Positions 17,484 to 24,392 of a DNA stretch of 64,000 nucleotides are shown in pieces. The notes beneath the pieces were generated by a model, which saw only the letters and a list, made by a program, of their open reading frames with translations, ran no database searches and was not told the origin of the DNA. Every line of letters begins with the position of its first letter. Position 1 is the stretch's first letter. The position numbers and the translations under genes were made by a program. Source of the DNA: Lachnoclostridium sp. An118. Lineage in GTDB: Bacteria; Bacillota; Clostridia; Lachnospirales; Lachnospiraceae. The stretch covers positions 23,833 to 87,832 of the forward strand of contig NZ_NFLQ01000015.1 in NCBI RefSeq assembly GCF_002160985.1, written 5' to 3'.

Positions 17484-19103
17484 ATGAGAAATGTAAAAAG
17501 AAAGATTTTGTGGACGCTCTCCTTGGTCATGCTCTTCGTGGCCTGCAGTCCGCTCCTGGCTTTTGCGGCTGAGGAGGGAGAAGAGTATGTCCCGCAGCTG
17601 TTTGCCACGCCGTGGTCCCTGCTTCCGCCCCTCGTGGCCATTGTGCTGGCGCTGATCACAAAGGAAGTGTACAGCTCCCTGTTTATCGGGATCCTGATCG
17701 GCGGTATTTTTTATTCGGGATTCACATTTGAGGGGACCATCACACATGTATTCCAGGGAGGCATCATCTCGGTGCTCTCGGACAGCTACAATGTGGGGAT
17801 CATCGTGTTCCTTGTCATCCTCGGTATCATGGTGTGCATGATGAACAAGGTGGGCGGTTCAGCCGCCTTCGGAGAGTGGGCCAAGGACCACATCAAAACA
17901 AGGACAGGCGCTCAGCTCTCCACGATCCTCCTCGGTGTGCTCATTTTTATCGATGACTACTTTAACTGCCTCACAGTAGGAAGTGTCATGCGGCCGGTGA
18001 CGGACAAGCATCAGATATCCAGGGCAAAGCTGGCCTATCTGATAGATGCCACTGCGGCTCCGGTGTGCATCATAGCGCCGATTTCTTCCTGGGCTGCAGC
18101 TGTGACGGGATTTGTGGAGGGAGAGGATGGATTTTCCATTTTTATCCGGGCTATCCCATACAACTTCTACGCACTGCTCACTATTGTCATGATGATCGGT
18201 CTGGCTGTTCTTAAGGTGGACTACGGTTCCATGAGGCTTCATGAGGATAACGCGATCAAGGGAGATATATATACTACGCCGGACCGGCCCTACGCAGATG
18301 CGGAAAAGGAAATCGTGGAGGGCAAGGGAAGGGTCATCGACCTTGTATTTCCGATCGTTGTGCTGATCATCTGCTGTGTTATAGGAATGATATACACAGG
18401 AGGCTTCTTCTCCGGAACGGACTTTGTCACCTCCTTCTCTCAGAGCGATGCCTCTGTGGGTCTTGTGCTGGGAAGCTTTTTTGCCTACGTGATCACGATC
18501 GTTTTTTACATGGCGCGCAGGGTGATACGGTTTGGAGAGTGCATGTCCTGTGTGCCTGACGGATTTAAGGCCATGGTTCCGGCCATACTGATCCTGACCT
18601 TTGCGTGGTCGCTGAAGGCGATGACAGACAGTCTGGGAGCGGACGTATTTGTGTCCGAGCTTGTGAGGTCCAGTGCGGACGGGCTGATGAATTTCCTGCC
18701 CGCCATCGTATTCCTGGTAGGATGCGGACTCGCCTTTGCCACAGGAACATCCTGGGGAACATTCGGTATCCTGATCCCCATTGTTGTGGCTGTCTTCCAG
18801 GGACAGAACGAGACCATGATGATCATCTCCATCTCCGCCTGCATGGCAGGTGCTGTGTGCGGCGACCACTGCTCGCCCATCTCGGACACCACGATCATGT
18901 CGTCAGCGGGAGCCCAGTGCAACCATGTGAACCATGTCACGACGCAGCTTCCCTACGCGATCACAGTGGCGGCCATCTCGTTTGTGACCTACATCATTGC
19001 CGGGTTTGTGCAGACAGCCTGGATCGCTCTTCCGGCAGGTATCGTACTTACACTGGGAGTGCTGCTTGTGCTGAGACATATTTACGGAAAAGAGGAAGGA
19101 TAG
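17484..19103 (+). CDS. NhaC-family transporter under lysine riboswitch control, probable lysine transporter (LysW type)
   Basis: 539-residue integral membrane protein of the NhaC Na+/H+ antiporter superfamily with about 11-12 hydrophobic segments. The N terminus looks like a signal peptide (MRNVKRKILW to LLAFAAEEGEE), a feature of some NhaC-like proteins. GTSWGTFGILIP (about residue 423) and CGDHCSPISDTT (about 455) are the conserved core motifs. Although the family name suggests sodium/proton exchange, the lysine riboswitch in its leader argues for lysine uptake, as predicted for NhaC-type LysW carriers in Firmicutes. GAGAGGAAGG precedes the start. Monocistronic, ending at a bidirectional terminator. 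Confidence 0.88.
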   Translation: MRNVKRKILWTLSLVMLFVACSPLLAFAAEEGEEYVPQLFATPWSLLPPLVAIVLALITKEVYSSLFIGILIGGIFYSGFTFEGTITHVFQGGIISVLSDSYNVGIIVFLVILGIMVCMMNKVGGSAAFGEWAKDHIKTRTGAQLSTILLGVLIFIDDYFNCLTVGSVMRPVTDKHQISRAKLAYLIDATAAPVCIIAPISSWAAAVTGFVEGEDGFSIFIRAIPYNFYALLTIVMMIGLAVLKVDYGSMRLHEDNAIKGDIYTTPDRPYADAEKEIVEGKGRVIDLVFPIVVLIICCVIGMIYTGGFFSGTDFVTSFSQSDASVGLVLGSFFAYVITIVFYMARRVIRFGECMSCVPDGFKAMVPAILILTFAWSLKAMTDSLGADVFVSELVRSSADGLMNFLPAIVFLVGCGLAFATGTSWGTFGILIPIVVAVFQGQNETMMIISISACMAGAVCGDHCSPISDTTIMSSAGAQCNHVNHVTTQLPYAITVAAISFVTYIIAGFVQTAWIALPAGIVLTLGVLLVLRHIYGKEEG

Positions 19104-19120
19104 GCTTCTGCTGATAAAAG

Positions 19121-19160
19121 AAAAGCGGGGCTGTGCCTTGACGGCACAGCCCCGCTTTTT
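19121..19160. terminator. Bidirectional terminator between the NhaC-type gene and the LysR gene
   Basis: AAAAGCGGGGCTGTGCC (19121-19137) pairs with GGCACAGCCCCGCTTTT (19143-19159), giving T runs on both strands for the two convergent genes. Confidence 0.93.
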
Positions 19161-20046
19161 AAAACGGATAGGACTTTACAAAATCAGTGAAAGACCGGAC
19201 GGCGGGGGTATCCAGAAGCTCTTTTAAGGTTACGTAGTAGATGGTGCGGGACAGACTGACTTCCAGAGGAACGATGCGGCATCCCGGCACGAGGAGCCTT
19301 TCCGCAATGGAGCGTGAGGCAAAGCCCACGGCAAGATTCTGGGCAGCGAGCTGCATGACAATGTCAGACTGGCTGGTCTCGCAGAGAACATTGGGGACTG
19401 CCTGGAAACGGGCAAAGACCTGCTCAATATCCTTGCGAAAGGCGGATTCCTTTGCAGGCATCAGAATGTCTGCCCCGTCCAGATCCCGGATGCAGAGGGT
19501 GTCTTTTCCGGAAAGCGGATTGGCCTGTGACATAACGGCCACATAATGGTCTTCCATGATCTTGTGGCAGTAGAAGTCCTCGCTGTCCGAAAGGTCGTCG
19601 GATGCGATGACGAAAACGGCGTTGAGCTGCCGGGCGGCCAGCATGCGCATCAGAGTGTTGCTGCCGTCCACATGGAGCTGGTAGCTGATCAGCGGAAAGA
19701 GCTGGTGGTAATCGGTGATCACTCTGGGAAGCTGGAGATATCCCGCGATCCAGAGCATGCCGATGCGCAGCGTCCCTGCCTCCAGGATACTGTATTTTTT
19801 CATGTTTTCTGCAAGCTGGTCTACTTCATTGAGGATCCGCCGGGCCGCTGTGACGAACTGCTCCCCTGCCTCGGTGAGGGAGACGGACTTGGAGTGGCGG
19901 ACAAAGAGGGAGACCCCCAGCTCTTTTTCCAGATGGAGGATCTGCTGGGACAGGGAGGGCTGGGAGAGGAATAAAGCTTTGGCTGCCGCTGAAAAGCTCT
20001 TTTTTTCCGCGGCGGCAAGCACATAGCGCATCTGCTGGATCTGCAT
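19159..20046 (-). CDS. LysR-family transcriptional regulator
   Basis: 295 residues, the family norm. The N-terminal winged helix-turn-helix (MQIQQMRYVLAAAEKKSFS, then AAKALFLSQPSLSQQI) is followed by a LysR substrate-binding domain from about residue 90. AAAGGAGGTC lies before the ATG. It diverges from the SLC13 transporter/FAD-oxidoreductase operon across 156 bases, the standard arrangement for a LysR activator of the neighbouring genes. The effector is unknown; it is probably the transported anion or a product of it. Confidence 0.93.
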   Translation of the reverse strand: MQIQQMRYVLAAAEKKSFSAAAKALFLSQPSLSQQILHLEKELGVSLFVRHSKSVSLTEAGEQFVTAARRILNEVDQLAENMKKYSILEAGTLRIGMLWIAGYLQLPRVITDYHQLFPLISYQLHVDGSNTLMRMLAARQLNAVFVIASDDLSDSEDFYCHKIMEDHYVAVMSQANPLSGKDTLCIRDLDGADILMPAKESAFRKDIEQVFARFQAVPNVLCETSQSDIVMQLAAQNLAVGFASRSIAERLLVPGCRIVPLEVSLSRTIYYVTLKELLDTPAVRSFTDFVKSYPF

Positions 20047-20115
20047 GGGAATGACCTCCTTTATGAATGGATTATGGTATAAGAAAAACCTATTGGTATT
20101 ATAATATATTAATTC

Positions 20116-20144
20116 TTTACAAATAGCACGAGATTGTTTATAAT
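20116..20144 (+). promoter_or_regulatory. Promoter of the SLC13/FAD-oxidoreductase operon
   Basis: TTTACA (20116-20121), 17-base spacer, TATAAT (20139-20144). The AT-rich dyad just upstream (CCTATTGGTATTATAATATATTAA region, 20089-20112) is a candidate LysR site, but no clear T-N11-A box can be singled out. Confidence 0.55.
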
Positions 20145-20202
20145 ATAACAGTAATTTAATACATCAAAGTAATAAAGTAATAGGAATGAGAGGAGAATGA
20201 CA

Positions 20203-21666
20203 ATGCAAAACAAGAAAAGCGTAAAAGACACTGCATTCCTGGTACTTGCCCTTGTAGTCATCATAGGCTCCCGGTTTATGCCGGCCATGGGAGGACTTTC
20301 CGAAGACGCATGGGCTGTGCTGGGTGTATTTTTCGGTTCACTCATCATGTGGATCGGGATTTCCATTGACTGGCCCAGTATGATCACGCTGCTGGCTCTG
20401 GGACTGATCCCGATATTCGGATTTTCCGGTACATTTGCAGGGGCGTTCGGCAATACAACGGTAGCCTTCCTGCTGTTTACCTTCATGCTGGTATATCCGC
20501 TTTCCAAGACCAACTTTGTGCGTCGCTGTACCATTTATTTTATCACAAACAGGATCGCAAGAAAAGGACCCTGGTATTTTGTGTGTTTCCTGCTTGCGGC
20601 TGTGACGTTTATGGGACTTTTTATTTCCCCGTCCGTACTGTTCGTGGCCTTCATGCCCTTCCTGGAGGATATCTACCAGGTACTGGGACTTAAGAAGGGC
20701 GGCAAGGCCGGAAATATGATCATGATGGGCTCTGCTTTCTGCATCAGCCTTTCCTCCGGTATGACAGCCATCGGCCATGTGTGGCCCACAATGGCCATCG
20801 GGTACTACACAGCGGCTACGGGAAATGATGTAAACCAGTTCCAGTACATGGCTATGGGTATTCCCACAGGTATCATCCTGATCGTGATCCTGATCCTGAT
20901 ATTTAAATTTATCTACCGTCCGGACGATATGAAGGACATCCAGCCGGATAAGGCCATGAGTCTTCGCGGAACTGTTCCGGCGGCGGATTTCAAAGAGAAA
21001 GTGATACTTGGCGTTATGGCCCTCACCGTATTTCTCTGGGTGGCTCCCAGCCTTGTGCAGAATGTGCTTCCGGAGTTCTACGAGACCGTCAACAGCTGGT
21101 CAACAGCCATGCCTCCGCTTCTTGGATGCATCATCCTGTTCGTTGTGCGTGTGAACGGCGAGAGCATCATGAACTTTAAAGAGACTGTCAGCAAGGGGGT
21201 CCTCTGGGGCAGCGTACTGATGACAGCGGCAGCCACGCAGCTTGGCTCTTGCCTGACAAACGAGGACGTAGGCATCAGCTCCTGGCTGACAGGTGCGCTT
21301 GAGCCTCTGACAGCAAACCTCCCCGTGATCGGACTGATCCTGTTCTTCATGACATGGGCGGTTATCGAGACCAACTTCTCGTCCAATATCGTTACCACAA
21401 CAGTTGTTAGCGCGGTTGCCCTGTCTGTCCTGACAGCCCTTCCGGCAGGTTCCGTGAATGTGGGCGCTGTTGTATGTATGGTAGGCTTTGCGGCGGCGAT
21501 CTGCAACATGACGCCGGCAGGACAGAGTACGGTGAACACGGTTGCCATTGGTTCAGGATGGACAGACACCAAGTCCATGTTCGTGTGGGGCGGACTGTTT
21601 GCCATCGCAGGTATCCTGGTGCTCAGCTTTATCGCATACCCGCTTGGATCTCTGTTCATTGCATAG
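20203..21666 (+). CDS. SLC13/DASS-family anion (dicarboxylate-type) transporter
   Basis: 487-residue membrane protein with about 11-12 hydrophobic segments. Paired GNTTVAFLLF (about residue 86) and TNFSSNIVTTTVV (about 390) resemble the duplicated substrate/sodium-binding hairpins of divalent-anion:Na+ symporters. It probably imports a di- or tricarboxylate or a related organic anion. The ATG at 20203 is chosen because AGGAG ends 7 bases upstream; the in-frame ATG at 20197 is only one base from that site. First gene of an operon with an FAD oxidoreductase and a chorismate mutase-like gene. Confidence 0.88.
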   Translation: MQNKKSVKDTAFLVLALVVIIGSRFMPAMGGLSEDAWAVLGVFFGSLIMWIGISIDWPSMITLLALGLIPIFGFSGTFAGAFGNTTVAFLLFTFMLVYPLSKTNFVRRCTIYFITNRIARKGPWYFVCFLLAAVTFMGLFISPSVLFVAFMPFLEDIYQVLGLKKGGKAGNMIMMGSAFCISLSSGMTAIGHVWPTMAIGYYTAATGNDVNQFQYMAMGIPTGIILIVILILIFKFIYRPDDMKDIQPDKAMSLRGTVPAADFKEKVILGVMALTVFLWVAPSLVQNVLPEFYETVNSWSTAMPPLLGCIILFVVRVNGESIMNFKETVSKGVLWGSVLMTAAATQLGSCLTNEDVGISSWLTGALEPLTANLPVIGLILFFMTWAVIETNFSSNIVTTTVVSAVALSVLTALPAGSVNVGAVVCMVGFAAAICNMTPAGQSTVNTVAIGSGWTDTKSMFVWGGLFAIAGILVLSFIAYPLGSLFIA

Positions 21667-21706
21667 GAGATAAAAGGATATCTGTTGTGTGAGAGGAGAA
21701 ATTCAC

Positions 21707-22969
21707 ATGAAAAGAAAATATCAGTATGATGTAGTCGTGGCAGGCGGCGGGACGGCAGGAGTTGCTGCCGCCGCCGGAGCTGCCATGGCAGGGGCAAAGA
21801 CACTGCTTATTGAGAGAAATCCTTACCTTGGAGGCGAGGCCACCCATTCCGGCGTGGCTGCCTTCTGCGGATTTTTCACCTGCGGCGGAAACCCGGTTCG
21901 GGTCGTGGAAGGAGCGGGAGAGCTGATCCTGAAAGAGATGAAGGCTCTCAGCGAAAGCTCCTGGAACTATGTTGTCTCTGCCACGGGAAATAAAAATGTC
22001 AATTTTCATCCGGAGTATCTGAAGTGCGCCATGGACAATGTGCTGGAAAAGACCGGCGTCACCTGCTTTTTCCACACAAGGATCACAGGCGTTTGCGCGG
22101 AGGAGCGGGCAGTGACAGCCCTTGAATGCGTGGACGATGAGGGGGGCTTCCTGGTGGAGGCAAAGGCGTTTGTGGACACGACCGGAGACGCCAATGTGGT
22201 CCACCTGGCGGGCGCTCCGACGCTCTGGGGAGATGAAAACGGGAATGTGCAGGCGGCCACGCTTCCCTTCCGCTTAAGCGGCGTGGACACCTCCTGTGAC
22301 CTGACGCCTCAGGCGGTGGAGAAGGCAGTCATACGGGCAAAGGAGGATGGTATTCCCCACCTGACAAAGGAGAAGGGCTTCATCCTGAAAAGGGAAGGCT
22401 CGGATCAGGTGGCAGTCCTGCTTCCCAGCACCATCCCCGCAGGCCTGGACTGCGAGGAGCTCACGAAAATGGAGCTGGATACGAGAAGACAGGTGCTCTA
22501 CTACGTGGAGGCCTTTAAAAAGTATCTCCACGGCATGGAGGACTGTGAGCTGACAGTCATCGGCCCGGCCATCGGCTTCCGGGAGACGAGGCGGATGAAG
22601 GGCAAGGAGATCATCACGGCAGAGGATGTGCTGGGAAGGAGAAAGCGGCCCGATGGTGTGGCCAGGGCCGGATGGAAGCCGGAGATCCACATGGATGCCA
22701 ACAAGATGGGAACCTACATCGAGGTGTCTGAGGGAAGCTGGTTTGACGTGCCACTGGGCGCTCTCCAGTGCGAGAGCCTGGACAATCTCTACGGTGCCGG
22801 AAGGATGGTGTCCTCCGAGCAGACAGCCCACGCGGCGGTCCGGGTCATGGGAACATGCTTTGCTACCGGGCATGCAGCAGGCGTGGCGGCGGCCTGCCAG
22901 GCGCTTCACGGTGAGGCTCCGGCAGAGGCGGTGCGCGCGGAGTTGGAGAAGCAGGGAGCGCTTCTGTAA
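21707..22969 (+). CDS. FAD-dependent oxidoreductase (FAD_oxidored family)
   Basis: 420-residue flavoprotein. The N-terminal Rossmann motif VVVAGGGTAGVAAAAGAA and an acidic-end strand (LLIERNPYLGGEATHSG) bind FAD. A C-terminal FAD-closing block (LYGAGRMVSSEQTAHAAVR) is also visible. The family includes oxidoreductases acting on small organic acids and polyols; the substrate is unknown. The ATG at 21707 has GAGAGGAGAA 6 bases upstream; an in-frame GTG at 21689 precedes that site and is unlikely. It sits between an organic-anion transporter and a chorismate mutase-like gene, so it may act on the imported compound. Confidence 0.85.
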   Translation: MKRKYQYDVVVAGGGTAGVAAAAGAAMAGAKTLLIERNPYLGGEATHSGVAAFCGFFTCGGNPVRVVEGAGELILKEMKALSESSWNYVVSATGNKNVNFHPEYLKCAMDNVLEKTGVTCFFHTRITGVCAEERAVTALECVDDEGGFLVEAKAFVDTTGDANVVHLAGAPTLWGDENGNVQAATLPFRLSGVDTSCDLTPQAVEKAVIRAKEDGIPHLTKEKGFILKREGSDQVAVLLPSTIPAGLDCEELTKMELDTRRQVLYYVEAFKKYLHGMEDCELTVIGPAIGFRETRRMKGKEIITAEDVLGRRKRPDGVARAGWKPEIHMDANKMGTYIEVSEGSWFDVPLGALQCESLDNLYGAGRMVSSEQTAHAAVRVMGTCFATGHAAGVAAACQALHGEAPAEAVRAELEKQGALL

Positions 22970-23024
22970 CACGGTTGTAAAGAAGTACGAAATTATATAA
23001 AAGAGACAGGGAAGGAGACGGATC

Positions 23025-23585
23025 ATGACACTTGAGGAAGCTCGCGCGGATATTGACGCTGTGGATACACAGATGAAACCTTTGTTTTTGAAGAGAATGG
23101 AATGTGCAAAAAAAGTGGCCGAGGTGAAGGCCCAGACAGGGGGCGATGTGTTCGTCCTCGAGAGAGAACTTTCCATTATCGAGAAGAGAGCCGGGGATGT
23201 GGACAAGGAAGTTTACGATGAGTATGTTACATTCCTGCGCCATCTTATGAGCGTCAGCAGAAGATACCAGTACGGCAAGCTGACAGCCATGCAGGACGCA
23301 GTGGTGGATGGCGCTGCGGCTGCGGCAGGCGTGGATAAAAATGCCGCCCACACGCGGGTGGAGATATCCTTTACCTGCCCGGCGGCGACCAGCGATCTCA
23401 ATCTGTTCATCAATATGACAAAGCTGAACAAGATTGCCATAGACAGCATGAATCTGTCTACAGAGGGCGGAGTACAGAAGATCACCATGACTCTGGACGG
23501 GAATCTGAAGGAGAGCAACATGAGGCGCCTCCTCTGCCAGATTGGCAAAGAGGCGGACGATTTTAAGATCCTGGCAGTAAAATAG
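23025..23585 (+). CDS. AroQ-type chorismate mutase domain protein with ACT-like C-terminal domain
   Basis: 186 residues. Residues 1-88 match the all-helical AroQ chorismate mutase: Arg in EEARADID, Arg in KRMECA, Lys in AEVKAQ, Arg-Glu in ERELSIIE and Gln in RRYQYG align with the known active-site positions, so the domain is probably active (chorismate to prephenate). Residues 105-186 alternate strands and helices like an ACT-type regulatory domain. AAGGAGA precedes the ATG. It lies 55 bases after the FAD oxidoreductase, away from any aromatic biosynthesis gene, which is unusual for this enzyme. Confidence 0.78.
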   Translation: MTLEEARADIDAVDTQMKPLFLKRMECAKKVAEVKAQTGGDVFVLERELSIIEKRAGDVDKEVYDEYVTFLRHLMSVSRRYQYGKLTAMQDAVVDGAAAAAGVDKNAAHTRVEISFTCPAATSDLNLFINMTKLNKIAIDSMNLSTEGGVQKITMTLDGNLKESNMRRLLCQIGKEADDFKILAVK

Positions 23586-23622
23586 TGGCTGTCCGTCTGG
23601 AATGGACAGCGTGAAAGCAAGG

Positions 23623-23663
23623 GAACCCGGCGGGGCTGCGAGCAGCTCTTCCGGGTTCTTTTC
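23623..23663 (+). terminator. Terminator of the SLC13 operon
   Basis: GAACCCGG (23623-23630) pairs with CCGGGTTC (23651-23658) and is followed by TTTTCC. The stem contains an inner GCTGCGAGCAGC hairpin. It separates this operon from the convergent GNAT gene. Confidence 0.75.
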
Positions 23664-23681
23664 CTGTTCCGGGCGATATTT

Positions 23682-24218
23682 TTAGAGAAGCTTCTCAAAG
23701 GCGATCCTCGGGTCTCCGTCCTCAGCCCCGCCTTTCAGGAAGATGGTGCCGCAGCGGGCGAAGCCGGATTTCTCAAGGGCCCTCTGCATGGGCAGATTTC
23801 CCTCGTGGGTGTCGATGCGGATGCTGTCCATGCCGCTTTCCCGGGCCAGGGCAGCGACCTCCTCAAAGAGACGGCCCGCATACCCTCTCCCCCGCAGAGA
23901 GGCGTTCACGGCCATGCGGTGGATGGCAGCGTAGGCGGGTGCTTTTCCGTCCCTGTTTTGGGTCAGCCACTGTCCGCCGTAAATTTCCCCGTAGGACGCG
24001 TCTTCGGTGAAGGTGACAGCGCACACGGCGGCGATATGCCCCTCCTCCTCCAGCACATAGCCAAAGCCTGTGGCTGTGTCCGAGAGGAAGGTCTGCCTGT
24101 CCGGGTAGCCCTTCTGCCACTGGTCCAGTCCCTGGGACCTGAGAAAGGTGCGGGCCCGCTCTGTGATTTCCATGATCTCTTCCATATCATCCGGTGTGGA
24201 ATGTCTGAATGCTGTCAT
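23682..24218 (-). CDS. GNAT-family N-acetyltransferase
   Basis: 178-residue acetyl-CoA-dependent acyltransferase. HRMAVNASLRGRGYAGRLF (about residues 105-123) is the acetyl-CoA-binding motif A. The C terminus IRIDTHEGNLPMQRALEKSGF is motif B with the typical Asn-x-x-Met/Ala helix. GGAGGAT lies 8 bases before the ATG. It is a stand-alone gene, convergent with the SLC13 operon and divergent from the M16C peptidase. The acceptor (small molecule or protein) cannot be inferred. Confidence 0.9.
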   Translation of the reverse strand: MTAFRHSTPDDMEEIMEITERARTFLRSQGLDQWQKGYPDRQTFLSDTATGFGYVLEEEGHIAAVCAVTFTEDASYGEIYGGQWLTQNRDGKAPAYAAIHRMAVNASLRGRGYAGRLFEEVAALARESGMDSIRIDTHEGNLPMQRALEKSGFARCGTIFLKGGAEDGDPRIAFEKLL

Positions 24219-24316
24219 TTGTATATCCTCCGATCTGCTTTTTTCAATCTGCCCTGACTATAGCACATCCTGAGATTTTTTTCATCTGGTCAGGGGGGTA
24301 AAAAGAGATGATTAGC

Positions 24317-24345
24317 TTTCTTATTTGCGGGAAAACTGCTATAAT
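24317..24345 (+). promoter_or_regulatory. Promoter of the M16C peptidase gene
   Basis: TTTCTT (24317-24322), 17 bases, TATAAT (24340-24345) preceded by TGC, an extended -10 that compensates for the weak -35. Confidence 0.5.
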
Positions 24346-24392
24346 ATATGTTCAGATAAAAAGAGATCAAAGAAGAAACGGGGATAGATAGT

